A stretch of DNA of 64,000 nt, from NCBI RefSeq assembly GCF_963666675.1, contig NZ_OY762929.1, positions 2,480,001 to 2,544,000 of the forward strand, read 5' to 3'. The translations under genes were made by a program, and so were the position numbers. Below are positions 18,070 to 26,884 of this stretch, in pieces (position 1 is the first letter of the stretch; every line of letters starts with the position of its first letter). The DNA is from an uncultured Desulfobacter sp. GTDB lineage: Bacteria > Desulfobacterota > Desulfobacteria > Desulfobacterales > Desulfobacteraceae. The notes below the pieces were generated by a model. The model ran no database searches and was not told where the DNA came from. It saw only the letters and a list, made by a program, of their open reading frames with translations.

Positions 18070-19539
18070 ATGTCCATTGTATTACCAGAACAGGGGCTCT
18101 CTTTTGATGACGTGCTCCTGCTTCCCGATTATTCCGCCATCCTGCCCGACGAAGTGACCACACGCACCCGTCTGACTAAAGAACTTGAACTCAACATTCC
18201 CATTGTCAGTGCGGCCATGGATACGGTGACCGAATCAGACACCGCCATCAGTATGGCCCGGGCCGGCGGTCTGGGATTTATCCACAGAAACCTGAGCATT
18301 GCCGAGCAGGTGGTTGAAGTGGACCGGGTTAAAAAGAGCGAAAGCGGCATGATTGTTGACCCTGTGACCGTCCATCCCGATGCCACCATCTCCGATGTGC
18401 TCAATATTATGGCCAAATACCGGATTTCCGGCATTCCAGTGGTGGAAGGCGATAAACTGGTGGGTATTGTGACCAACAGGGACCTTCGTTTTGAGACCCA
18501 GCTGGATAAACCTGCCCGGGACGTTATGACCAGCGAAAACCTGGTGACCGTGCCTGAAAAATGCACCCTGGAAGAGTCCAAAATCATGTTGCATAAACAT
18601 AGAATTGAAAAACTTCTGGTGGTGGATCCCCAGGGTAAACTCAAAGGCCTGATTACCATTAAGGATATTGAAAAAATCAGAAAATATCCAAATGCCTGCA
18701 AGGATTCTTTGGGAAGACTGAGGGCTGGTGCGGCCATTGGTGTGGGGTCCGACATGATGGAGCGTGTGGAAGCGCTTTTGAATGCCGGTGCGGATGCCCT
18801 GGTCATTGACACCTCCCATGGCCACTCTTTAAACGTAATGAAGGCGGTTCAGAGTATCAAGGCCGCTTTCCCCGCATGCCAGCTCATTGCAGGCAATGTA
18901 GCCACAGAGGCCGGGGCAAAGGCATTGATTGATTCAGGCGTTGATGCCGTTAAAATCGGTATCGGTCCCGGTTCCATCTGTACCACCCGTATTGTTGCAG
19001 GTGTTGGCGTGCCCCAGCTGACTGCCGTTATGAATTGTGCAGAGATTTCAAAGAAGACCGGCGTGCCTTTGATTGCCGACGGCGGGATCAAGTATTCAGG
19101 GGATGTCTCCAAAGCCCTGGGAGCGGGTGCCCATTCTGTCATGCTGGGCAGTATGCTGGCCGGCACCCAGGAAAGCCCCGGAGAAATCGTCATTTACCAG
19201 GGCCGTTCATATAAAGCCTATCGTGGTATGGGGTCTGTGGAAGCCATGAAAAAGGGCAGTTCCGACAGATATTACCAGAAAGATACCGGCGAAAACGAGG
19301 AACTGGTTCCCGAAGGCATTGTGGGACGGATTCCCTACCGGGGCACAATTCGTGAAAATATTGTCCAGATGATCGGCGGACTTAAGGCAGGTATGGGATA
19401 TCTTGGTGCGGCCACCATTGAAGAACTGCACGAAAAGGCAAAATTTGTCCGGATCACTGCAGCCGGATTAAGGGAAAGTCATGTCCATGACGTTTCCATC
19501 ACCAAGGAAGCGCCCAACTACAGAGTAGAAAGCAATTAA
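18070..19539 (+). CDS. guaB: inosine-5'-monophosphate dehydrogenase
   Basis: 489 residues. It oxidises IMP to XMP with NAD+, the committed step to GMP. Two CBS domains sit at about 95-205 inside the TIM barrel. The catalytic C304 is in GPGSICTTRIV, with substrate loop DGGIKYSGD and flap GYRG-type region (AYRGMGSVEAM). GGAGG lies about 10 bases before ATG. dnaE follows after 6 bp, so they are probably co-transcribed. Confidence 0.96.
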   Translation: MSIVLPEQGLSFDDVLLLPDYSAILPDEVTTRTRLTKELELNIPIVSAAMDTVTESDTAISMARAGGLGFIHRNLSIAEQVVEVDRVKKSESGMIVDPVTVHPDATISDVLNIMAKYRISGIPVVEGDKLVGIVTNRDLRFETQLDKPARDVMTSENLVTVPEKCTLEESKIMLHKHRIEKLLVVDPQGKLKGLITIKDIEKIRKYPNACKDSLGRLRAGAAIGVGSDMMERVEALLNAGADALVIDTSHGHSLNVMKAVQSIKAAFPACQLIAGNVATEAGAKALIDSGVDAVKIGIGPGSICTTRIVAGVGVPQLTAVMNCAEISKKTGVPLIADGGIKYSGDVSKALGAGAHSVMLGSMLAGTQESPGEIVIYQGRSYKAYRGMGSVEAMKKGSSDRYYQKDTGENEELVPEGIVGRIPYRGTIRENIVQMIGGLKAGMGYLGAATIEELHEKAKFVRITAAGLRESHVHDVSITKEAPNYRVESN

Positions 19540-19545
19540 TTCACA

Positions 19546-22500
19546 ATGACCGATAATCAGGATATCCCCTTTTATCATCTGCATCTTCACTCCGAGTACT
19601 CCCTGCTTGACGGGGCCATCCGGTTAAACGACCTGATGACACGGTGTGCGGAATATAAGATGGATGCCGTGTCCATTACGGACCACGGCACCATGTTTGG
19701 TGTGGCCGAGTTTTATGAGAAAGCGCAAAAGGCCGGTATTAAACCCATCCTGGGCTGCGAAGTCTATGTGGCCCCCAGAACCTTAAATGACCGGACCCAG
19801 CTGGATCGAAAAGGGTTAAGTCATCTGGTACTGCTGGCCAAGGACAGGGAAGGGTACACCAATCTTTGTAAGCTGGTCTCCGTGGCCCAGCTCAAAGGCT
19901 TTTATTTTAAGCCCAGAATCGACAAGGAACTTCTGGCCGAACATGCCAAGGGACTTGTGGGACTGTCGGCATGTCTGAAAGGGGATATCCCCCAGGCCAT
20001 TCTGGCCGGGGACCGGGCCAAAGCAGATGACCTGGCGCGGTTTTATCTTGATACCCTGGGTGAAGGAAATTTTTTCCTTGAGGTCCAGGAAAACGGCATG
20101 CAGATCCAGCACCGCGTGAACGAAGGGTTGCTGGATCTGAGCAAACGGCTCTCCATTCCCATGGTGGCCACCAATGACTGCCATTACCTGTCCAATGGCG
20201 ATGCCAAAGCCCATGAAATCTTGTTGTGCATCCAGACCGGCGATACCTTTGACAATGCCGACCGGTTTAAATTTGATTCCGACCAGCTCTATTTTAAATC
20301 GAAACAAGAAATGGCCGATTCCCTGGGTCATTTTCCCGATGCCATATCCAATACGAAGCTCATCGCTGATATGTGCGAGGTGGATTTCGGCAAGAAAACC
20401 TACCATTTTCCGCGATATGATCTTGGCGATGGGCTCTCCGAAGACGAACAGTTTCAAAAACTTGCCATGGAAGGTTTTGAAGAGCGCCTTGCCAAGATCA
20501 AGGAGAAGAATCCCGATCTTGATGAGCAGGTCTACAGGGACCGGATCAAATACGAGATTGATATTATCCTTGAGATGGGGTTCCCAGGCTATTTTCTCAT
20601 TGTGGCCGACTTTATCGGCCATGCGCGAAAAATCGGGGTGCCGGTGGGGCCGGGCAGGGGATCTGCGGCGGGCTCCATGGTGGCCTATGCCATGGGAATC
20701 ACTGCCCTTGATCCCATTGAGCACGGCCTGATTTTTGAACGTTTTTTAAACCCGGCACGTATCTCCATGCCTGATATTGACGTGGATTTTTGCATTGAGG
20801 GCCGGGAACAGGTGTATGATTATACGGTTAAGCGGTACGGTGGTTCCGATTATGTATGCCAGATCATCACCTTTGGAAAGCTTAAAGCCAAGGCTGTAAT
20901 CCGGGATGTGGGCAGAGCCTTGGGGGTTCCTCTTTCCGAGGTGGATGAAGTGGCCAAGATGATCCCTGACAATGCCAAAAATTTAAAAAAAGCATTGGAA
21001 GAGATGCCGGGCATCAAGGACAAGTGCGGGGAAACAGAGGTTAAAACCCAGATGCTTGAGGTGGCGATGCTGCTTGAGGGGCTGCCCCGGCACGCGTCCA
21101 CCCATGCGGCAGGGGTTGTGGTTTCCGACAAACCGCTGTGGGAATATCTGCCGTTGTTCAAGGGTAAAGAGGGTGAAACCATTACCCAGTTTGACATGAC
21201 CTTTACTGAAAAACAGGGGTTGGTTAAATTTGATTTTCTTGGGCTTCGCAACCTCACCGTTATAAAAAACTGTATTGCCCTGATCGAAAAACAGGGTGAT
21301 ACGCCTCCGGATCTGCTGCACCTGGATTATTCGGATCAAAAGACCTTTGAACTTTTGCAAAATTCCGATACCACCGGGGTGTTCCAGCTTGAGAGTTCCG
21401 GGATGAAGGAACTGATTTCCCGGCTGAAACCGGCAAGTTTTTCAGACATTGTGGCCCTGGTGGCACTTTACCGGCCGGGTCCTTTGGATTCGGGCATGGC
21501 AGACAGCTATGTGGAGCGAAAGCACGGACGGGAACCTGTGGTGTATCAGTTCCCCGAGCTTGAGCCGGTGCTCGAAGAGACCTACGGGGTGATTTTGTAC
21601 CAGGAACAGGTCATGAAAATTGCCGGGGTCCTTGCCGATTACAGCATGGCCCAGGCCGACGGCCTTCGCAAAGCCATGGGCAAAAAGATTGCCGCCATGA
21701 TGGAGGAGCACCGGACCCTGTTCATGAATGGTGCCAAGGAAAAGGGCCTTGATCCCAAAAAGGCCGAAGAGGTCTTTGACCTCATGGAAAAATTCGGTGG
21801 TTACGGTTTTAATAAATCCCATTCGGCCGCCTATGCCCTGATTGCCTATCAGACCGCATATCTTAAAGCCCATTTCCCTGTTGAATTTATCGCCGCCCTG
21901 ATGACGTCCGAACGCAGCAATTCCGATGCGGTGCTCAAATACATGGATGAGTGCAAAGGCCACAACATCAAGGTGCTGCCCCCGGATGTCAACCAGAGTG
22001 ATGCCTTTTTTAATGTGGATGATCATTGCATCCGTTTCGGTCTGGCTGCCATCAAAGGGGTGGGAGAGGCCGCCATTGAATCCATCGTTCAAAATCGTGA
22101 AACAGACGGGGACTACGCCAGCCTGTATCAATTTTGTGAACGGGTGAATTTAAGCAAAGCCAATAAAAAAGTGATCGAAGCCCTGATTAAATGCGGGGCT
22201 TTTGACTCCACCGGTGACAAACGCGCACAGATGATGGCAGTGCTTGAAGATGCCCTGGACCATGGTGCCAGGATTCAGAAAGAGAACGCCGATGCCCAGC
22301 TGGATCTGTTCGCCGATTCAGGGGTGGGTATTTCTCTGCCCTCCAACATTCCCAAGATGCCTGATATTGATGAATGGGCGGGCAAGGATCTTCTGGAACT
22401 GGAAAAGGAAGCCCTGGGGTTTTACATCACCGGCCACCCCATGGATGATTATGCGGATATCATTCGAAAATTTACCAGTGTAAATACGATCACTCTCCAG

Positions 22501-23076
22501 GATGCGCCGGATGAAAAGATAGTCCGCATCGGCGGAAATCTTAAAGTGCAGAAAATCCACAAGACCAAGAAAGGGGACTTGATGGCGTTCTGCAACATTG
22601 AGGACCAGTATTCTACTGTGGAGCTGGTTGTTTTTCCAAATCTTTACGCCAGAACCCATACCTTTTTGTCCCAGGAGCAGGTGGTGATTGTTGAGGCCGA
22701 AGTCCAGAAAAAAGAGAATGCCGTCAAGCTGATCGGCGAAGCCATTGTGCCGGCCACCCAGGCCGAAACCCTGTGGGCAGCCGGTATTGTGATGCAGGTG
22801 GATGCCAAAATTCATAAAACGGATGTGCTTGATCAGCTCAAACCTGTGATCGAACGGTATCCGGGCAATTGTGTCTCTTTGTTCAACATTCACATTGATG
22901 CAGAACATCCCGATGTGATGGTGAAATTATCCGATGAGTACAAGTCCGATGCCTGCCCCGGACTGTTCCAGGAAATCGAAACCATACTTGGCCCCGGCAG
23001 CATTGAGACGCGATGCGCCCCGGTCAAGGACAAGGTGAAAAAGAAAAAACGCTGGCCTAAAAAACAGGTTTCTTAG
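19546..23076 (+). CDS. dnaE: DNA polymerase III alpha subunit
   Basis: 1176 residues (E. coli 1160), the replicative polymerase. The N-terminal PHP domain begins FYHLHLHSEYSLLDGA with SITDHGTMFG. The palm aspartates lie in MPDIDVDFC (about residues 408-416). PGRGSAAGS, RPGPLD and the finger region with GLRKAMGKK are present. The C-terminal OB domain is at about 980-1060. Its stop overlaps the stop of the convergent BON gene (TTAG at 23073-23076), leaving no room for a terminator between them. Confidence 0.96.
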   Translation: MTDNQDIPFYHLHLHSEYSLLDGAIRLNDLMTRCAEYKMDAVSITDHGTMFGVAEFYEKAQKAGIKPILGCEVYVAPRTLNDRTQLDRKGLSHLVLLAKDREGYTNLCKLVSVAQLKGFYFKPRIDKELLAEHAKGLVGLSACLKGDIPQAILAGDRAKADDLARFYLDTLGEGNFFLEVQENGMQIQHRVNEGLLDLSKRLSIPMVATNDCHYLSNGDAKAHEILLCIQTGDTFDNADRFKFDSDQLYFKSKQEMADSLGHFPDAISNTKLIADMCEVDFGKKTYHFPRYDLGDGLSEDEQFQKLAMEGFEERLAKIKEKNPDLDEQVYRDRIKYEIDIILEMGFPGYFLIVADFIGHARKIGVPVGPGRGSAAGSMVAYAMGITALDPIEHGLIFERFLNPARISMPDIDVDFCIEGREQVYDYTVKRYGGSDYVCQIITFGKLKAKAVIRDVGRALGVPLSEVDEVAKMIPDNAKNLKKALEEMPGIKDKCGETEVKTQMLEVAMLLEGLPRHASTHAAGVVVSDKPLWEYLPLFKGKEGETITQFDMTFTEKQGLVKFDFLGLRNLTVIKNCIALIEKQGDTPPDLLHLDYSDQKTFELLQNSDTTGVFQLESSGMKELISRLKPASFSDIVALVALYRPGPLDSGMADSYVERKHGREPVVYQFPELEPVLEETYGVILYQEQVMKIAGVLADYSMAQADGLRKAMGKKIAAMMEEHRTLFMNGAKEKGLDPKKAEEVFDLMEKFGGYGFNKSHSAAYALIAYQTAYLKAHFPVEFIAALMTSERSNSDAVLKYMDECKGHNIKVLPPDVNQSDAFFNVDDHCIRFGLAAIKGVGEAAIESIVQNRETDGDYASLYQFCERVNLSKANKKVIEALIKCGAFDSTGDKRAQMMAVLEDALDHGARIQKENADAQLDLFADSGVGISLPSNIPKMPDIDEWAGKDLLELEKEALGFYITGHPMDDYADIIRKFTSVNTITLQDAPDEKIVRIGGNLKVQKIHKTKKGDLMAFCNIEDQYSTVELVVFPNLYARTHTFLSQEQVVIVEAEVQKKENAVKLIGEAIVPATQAETLWAAGIVMQVDAKIHKTDVLDQLKPVIERYPGNCVSLFNIHIDAEHPDVMVKLSDEYKSDACPGLFQEIETILGPGSIETRCAPVKDKVKKKKRWPKKQVS

Positions 23077-23507
23077 TTCTTCGGTCTGGACAGGTCCGGA
23101 CTGATAAATATTGTGCCCGGGTTGGTGAGTTTAAGACGGCTGACCACCCGGTTCACCCCGTCAATGCTTTGGGCCAGATCCTGGGCCATGCGGCGCTGGT
23201 AGCTGTCTGCGACCCAACCGTCAAGATAGACCACCCCATGGCGCACTTTTACACGTATCCCATCGTCATCCACCATATCATCTGAAATGAATCTGGATTT
23301 CACCCGGGTCTGGAGAACGGCATCACTGACAAAGGTTGCGGGCGATCGGGGCAGGTTCTCCCTGCTGGATTCATAGTACACCGGTGATCCTGTGGTGGGT
23401 GGTCCGCAGCCCGGCAGAATCAATAAAATCAGCATCAAAACAACGAACTGACCATATTGGACATATAACCTGGAATTTATGCGAAATTGGCCGGACGAAG
23501 GTCCCAT
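23073..23507 (-). CDS. BON-domain lipoprotein
   Basis: 144 residues from ATG 23507, giving a short basic stretch, a hydrophobic helix and the lipobox ILPGC (Cys 34). A frame extension to 23600 would run through a partial repeat copy and is rejected; an ATG at 23435 is a second possibility. One BON domain is at about 65-125 (LQTRVKSRF, GVVYLDGWV, VNRVVSRLK). BON domains bind phospholipid or hydrophobic ligands; OsmY/DolP relatives protect the envelope. Probably anchored in the outer membrane. Neither start has a strong ribosome site. Confidence 0.78.
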   Translation of the reverse strand: MGPSSGQFRINSRLYVQYGQFVVLMLILLILPGCGPPTTGSPVYYESSRENLPRSPATFVSDAVLQTRVKSRFISDDMVDDDGIRVKVRHGVVYLDGWVADSYQRRMAQDLAQSIDGVNRVVSRLKLTNPGTIFISPDLSRPKN

Positions 23508-23544
23508 AAGTCGCTTTAATTTTTTAGGCTCGAGTCCTGTAGCC

Positions 23545-23572
23545 CTGTACCGGGTCGGCATATGGCCGTTAT
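23545..23572 (-). repeat. partial copy of the interspersed repeat (stem 1 end only)
   Basis: On the minus strand it reads AATAACGGCCATATGCCGACC, matching the 5' end of the repeat. The TAA is the stop codon of the 87-residue gene upstream. The rest of the element is missing or unrecognisable. Confidence 0.5.
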
Positions 23573-23832
23573 TCAAAATCGTCCAGATCCAGATTGTCAA
23601 GATCAGAAAGGTCCATATCCTTTAGCAGATCATCCTCATCGGGAATGATGTTTTCGTCGATCACAACAGGTTGGTCCATATGTTTTTTGGGCTCTATAAC
23701 ATTCTTGAAACTCGTTTGCTCCCTTTTGTCGTGATTTTCAAAAAATCCGGCAATCCCGATAAAAAACAGGTATCCCAAACCGGTCATATTCAGAAGGATG
23801 ATCAGTGTTCCCACGATATTTTTAATCAGCAC
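23569..23832 (-). CDS. small single-pass membrane protein with acidic tail
   Basis: 87 residues from a GTG at 23832. A hydrophobic helix (about 5-32) is followed by a charged segment and a C-terminus dense in Asp/Leu (DLSDLDNLDLDDFE). No family recognised. It is upstream of the BON lipoprotein on the same strand, and its stop lies on the partial repeat. The start is not supported by a clear ribosome site, so the exact N-terminus is unsure. Confidence 0.55.
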   Translation of the reverse strand: MLIKNIVGTLIILLNMTGLGYLFFIGIAGFFENHDKREQTSFKNVIEPKKHMDQPVVIDENIIPDEDDLLKDMDLSDLDNLDLDDFE

Positions 23833-23992
23833 AGGTTGCTTTTTCCCGTTAATATTTGACGATGAGGACTTAAGTGTTTATATATAATCTTTGATTTTGT
23901 GGCAAGGGCAAAAATTCGGCACAAAATTTGTAAAGTTACTTTTCCCGAGTTTCAAGGCCCTTTACGATATTAGAACATTCAAAGGTTTTTAT

Positions 23993-24763
23993 ATGAGTTG
24001 GCTTGGAAAAATGATTGGTGGCACCATCGGACTGGCTTTGGGCGGTCCGCTGGGCGCTGTGGCAGGGGCTGCATTCGGACATGCGTTTGTTGATAAAAGA
24101 GAAGACGAATATTTACGTTCCATTCCAGGTGGTCGGCGTGGCGAAGGACTCTCTTCCAACGAAGAGGCCCAGCTTGTGTTCTTTACTGCGGCCTTCTCCA
24201 TGCTGGCGAAAATCAGCAAAGCAGACGGCCGGATCAGCGAAGAGGAGATCAAGGTTGTTGAACGCTTTATGGTTAATGATCTCCAGCTTGATGCATCCAC
24301 CCGGGAAACGGCCAAAAATATCTTTAGAAACGCCGTGACATCGTCCCAGACCTTTGAGGATTTTGCCCGGCAGTTTTATTCGGTATTCAGCTACCAACCC
24401 AATATCATAGAGTTGATGATGGATGTCCTGTTCAGGGTCTCTTCGGCCGACGGCAATATCTCTGATGCCGAAGAACAGATGCTGTTGTCCGCGTCACGGA
24501 TTTTCAGATTTTCCCAGTTGGATTATAACCGTCTGCATGCCAGGTATGTGAAAAAATCCGACCCCTATTATGCGGTGCTTCAATGTGATGAAAGTGCGAG
24601 CAACGAGGAGATAAAAAAGAAATACCGCACCCTGGTCCAGGAGTACCACCCGGATAAAATCCAGGCCAAAGGGCTGCCCGAAGAGTTTGTTAAGTTTGCC
24701 ACGGATAAGTTTACGGAAATTCAGGAGGCTTATGAGCAGATCAGAAAAAGAAGGGGATTCTGA
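23993..24763 (+). CDS. TerB-type helical protein with C-terminal J domain (DjlA-like)
   Basis: 256 residues from ATG 23993 with AAAGG upstream; a longer frame to 23891 lacks any start signal. N-terminal glycine-rich hydrophobic segment (GGTIGLALGGPLGAVAGA) resembling the membrane anchor of DjlA, then a TerB-like helical domain with two acidic repeats (SKADGRISEEE and SSADGNISDAE), and a J domain at 195-254 with intact HPD (EYHPDK). DjlA proteins are inner-membrane DnaK co-chaperones. The second J-domain membrane protein of this window. Confidence 0.85.
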   Translation: MSWLGKMIGGTIGLALGGPLGAVAGAAFGHAFVDKREDEYLRSIPGGRRGEGLSSNEEAQLVFFTAAFSMLAKISKADGRISEEEIKVVERFMVNDLQLDASTRETAKNIFRNAVTSSQTFEDFARQFYSVFSYQPNIIELMMDVLFRVSSADGNISDAEEQMLLSASRIFRFSQLDYNRLHARYVKKSDPYYAVLQCDESASNEEIKKKYRTLVQEYHPDKIQAKGLPEEFVKFATDKFTEIQEAYEQIRKRRGF

Positions 24764-24808
24764 TCCGGCCGCGACTGGCAGAATAAGTAAAGAGCTGAAG
24801 TCTCGGCC

Positions 24809-25606
24809 TTAAAATACCGTTGCCGATAGAAAGGAAACAAGACCCCGTTTGGTTAAGCCCGTAGTGATTTTATATCGTGTACCTTCTATACCGGCTTGGG
24901 AAAAGTCCACTTTGCCATCCTGGGGGGTATAGCCTCTCCAGGGTGTGGCGCGCGGCCTAAACGCCGTTAACCGGATATGTTCATCGTTTTCGAGAACAAA
25001 ACAGCAGTGAATGGTGGACGTTCTTCCCCAGATTTTGAAAACCAGTTTCCCGATATACTCCCCGGGGGTAATATCTGAATATTTAAATTTTTGGGGATTG
25101 AAGCCGTCCTCCACGGCATCTTTAAATCGATATGCTTTAGATGCACAAATGATATCTTCTTTTTTTAGCCCGGCATATGTAAACGCCTTTTCTTGGCCGC
25201 TTGGTTGCATAAACTTAAAAATAGACCGGGTTTCACAATACGCAATGAATTCTTCAGCGTCTTTTTTGGGGAATTTTCGCTGAATCAACAGTTTACCGGA
25301 TTCGGGGCAAGTGTGTTGGGAACAAAAAGAGCGTTCCAAAAAACGGGTACCCGGCGTGTTTTTTATCTTTTGAATTCTTTTAATGGACACGCCCAGACGA
25401 TTTGCTATTTCCCTGAAGGAATACGCGTCTTTATACAGATTTTTAAATGCCTGCAAAGATGATACGGATACACTAACGTTCTGCGTGTTCGTATTTGTAT
25501 CAACTTCGGAAAAAATATCCGCGTGATCGTCTATAATCTGTAATATTTGGATCGGGCCGACCCCTATGACAAGTGCCGCATCTTCCAATGAACATGTTTC
25601 ATTCAT
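24809..25606 (-). CDS. hypothetical protein with probable helix-turn-helix
   Basis: 265 residues from ATG 25606 (GGGGAG 10 bases upstream); GTG at 25624 is an alternative. Residues about 60-90 (SFREIANRLGVSIKRIQKIK) look like a helix-turn-helix. A Cys/His stretch follows (FCSQHTCPESGKL). The C-terminal half, with several Trp/Arg/Tyr residues, matches nothing I know. It could be a regulator with a sensing domain. It overlaps or abuts the membrane-protein gene at 25625, so they form a pair. Confidence 0.55.
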   Translation of the reverse strand: MNETCSLEDAALVIGVGPIQILQIIDDHADIFSEVDTNTNTQNVSVSVSSLQAFKNLYKDAYSFREIANRLGVSIKRIQKIKNTPGTRFLERSFCSQHTCPESGKLLIQRKFPKKDAEEFIAYCETRSIFKFMQPSGQEKAFTYAGLKKEDIICASKAYRFKDAVEDGFNPQKFKYSDITPGEYIGKLVFKIWGRTSTIHCCFVLENDEHIRLTAFRPRATPWRGYTPQDGKVDFSQAGIEGTRYKITTGLTKRGLVSFLSATVF

Positions 25607-25624
25607 TACATTCTGTCTCCCCAC

Positions 25625-26029
25625 CTAAAACCAGATCCTGTGCCGGATACTCTTGGGCGCATGGGAATAGAAAGAGGCCAACGCAAAGGCAAATAATACC
25701 CCTGGCAATTCCGGAATCCAGCCATGCAGCGCCATACCGATGATACCTGCTTTTACAAGGGTGACGACACCCGCCGCTTCCCTGAGTAACTGCCGGTGCC
25801 GGAGTGCCTCGGTCAGCATCAGCAGGCATCCGGAAGTTCCTGCCAGGACCAGGTAGGGCCAGGGTAGATCCGTCCCGAGCAGAAAGGCGCCCAGGCAGCC
25901 GGCCGCTCCGATTTGGTGAACGGCCCGTACAATGATGGAAAGCATCATCATCCAATAGGGACGGTCCGCTGTCCGTCCTATACGGACATTTTTGATTTTG
26001 TTGGAATTATTTTTTCGGTCGGAAATCAT
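25625..26029 (-). CDS. small multi-pass membrane protein, unknown
   Basis: 134 residues. A basic N-terminus (about 25 residues) is followed by three or four hydrophobic helices (about 28-130). I recognise no family. The predicted start at 26029 has no clear ribosome site; ATG cluster MMM at residues 27-29 is an alternative. It is upstream of and adjacent to the HTH-containing gene. Repeat copy D lies just upstream. Confidence 0.5.
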   Translation of the reverse strand: MISDRKNNSNKIKNVRIGRTADRPYWMMMLSIIVRAVHQIGAAGCLGAFLLGTDLPWPYLVLAGTSGCLLMLTEALRHRQLLREAAGVVTLVKAGIIGMALHGWIPELPGVLFAFALASFYSHAPKSIRHRIWF

Positions 26030-26063
26030 ACCATTAATTTTGATCAGAACCCTTAATTCTTTA

Positions 26064-26156
26064 AATGAAAGAACCGGCCAGTTACTGAGTTACTTTCATG
26101 TTTTGTTGTGGGCTATGCCTGGCAATTGATATGTCAGGTCGGCCCATGGCCGTTAT
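26064..26156 (-). repeat. interspersed structured repeat, copy D
   Basis: On the minus strand: AATAACGGCCATGGGCCGACC, stem 2 CCTGACA/TGCCAGG, box AGCCCACAAC, tail hairpin bounded by GAAAG/CTTTC. The first bases supply the TAA stop of the 106-residue gene at 26153. In stem 2 a U-G pair of copy A becomes U-A here. Confidence 0.75.
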
Positions 26157-26473
26157 TTCAGCAATATACCTGAAACAAATAATTTGTTCTCTTTTTTTAA
26201 GATGACTTCAAACTGATCGTAAATTGTACCATCGACCGTTATTGAATGGGTTAATGAATACATGCCGTCCGGCGAGTCAACCAACTCGACCAGGGTTTTT
26301 TTATGCTCATCCGTCACCGCATATTCAAGGTAATTATTGCTGAACTTGATCTGGCCGCCAACCCTTTCACTGATCCAGCAGTCTTCAATGTTAAATTCCA
26401 GATCGGTTTTCGCTGTCCAGTCCGGATCATCTAATGCTTTATTCATTCGTTGGAATGTTGTTAACTCAATCAT
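26153..26473 (-). CDS. hypothetical 106-residue protein
   Basis: Soluble, mixed alpha/beta, acidic; no signal peptide or membrane segment. It looks like a small lipocalin- or beta-sandwich-type domain (alternating hydrophobic strands in the second half), but I recognise no family. ATG at 26473; GGAGG is 13 bases upstream, a little far. Its stop codon is formed by the first bases of repeat D. Confidence 0.55.
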   Translation of the reverse strand: MIELTTFQRMNKALDDPDWTAKTDLEFNIEDCWISERVGGQIKFSNNYLEYAVTDEHKKTLVELVDSPDGMYSLTHSITVDGTIYDQFEVILKKENKLFVSGILLK

Positions 26474-26782
26474 TTCGGCTTAAGGGCCTCCAGCGGTAAT
26501 GTATTGATGTTTTTTTTCTGCCTATCCATCTTTTTTTTAAAGCCGTGATCCTAAACCAATCGTATCTTAATATCAACTAAAGTCTAAAAATGTTAATAAA
26601 TTCTGGGGATCTGAATTTAGAGATGGTGACCCAATAACAAAAGTAAGGCCCTTGATCAGAATTACATCTGCCAACAATGCGCCGGATATTGAGCCGCCCT
26701 CGGCGGTTACGCCAAGGTGGCTTAAAAGACAAGCATTTGGGCGATTTTATTCCGACCCTGGGCTTTAAAAGTTGTCGCTTCT
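26474..26782. other. intergenic region with no recognised gene
   Basis: About 300 bp without a convincing ORF; the open frame on the minus strand here lacks a start signal and reads like random sequence rich in Arg. Ends at repeat E. Confidence 0.45.
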
Positions 26783-26884
26783 TATAACGGCCATGGGCCG
26801 AGCCAGGTCTATCATGACCCAGGCTTCGACCCACAACGAAGAATGAAGGAACTCAGTAACTTACTGAGCTCTTTCATATAAAAA
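26783..26884 (+). repeat. interspersed structured repeat, copy E
   Basis: ATAACGGCCATGGGCCG start, a changed middle stem (AGCC-GGTC/GACC-GGCT), box GACCCACAACGAAG, and a 15-bp tail hairpin with one mismatch (ACTCAGTAA/TTACTGAGC) then CTTTCATATAAAA. The 3' end contains, on the other strand, the TGA stop of the flavodoxin/ferredoxin gene. Confidence 0.8.

Noticed and set aside
18070..18825. Antisense frames over guaB
   Set aside because: No start signals; guaB is complete in the sense direction.
19816..22908. Several long antisense frames across dnaE (302, 229 and 196 codons)
   Set aside because: Shadow frames caused by GC-biased third positions; dnaE explains the sequence fully.
26577..26834. 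Minus-strand frame of 85 codons between the 106-residue gene and the flavodoxin gene
   Set aside because: Arg-rich random-looking sequence overlapping repeat E without a ribosome site.
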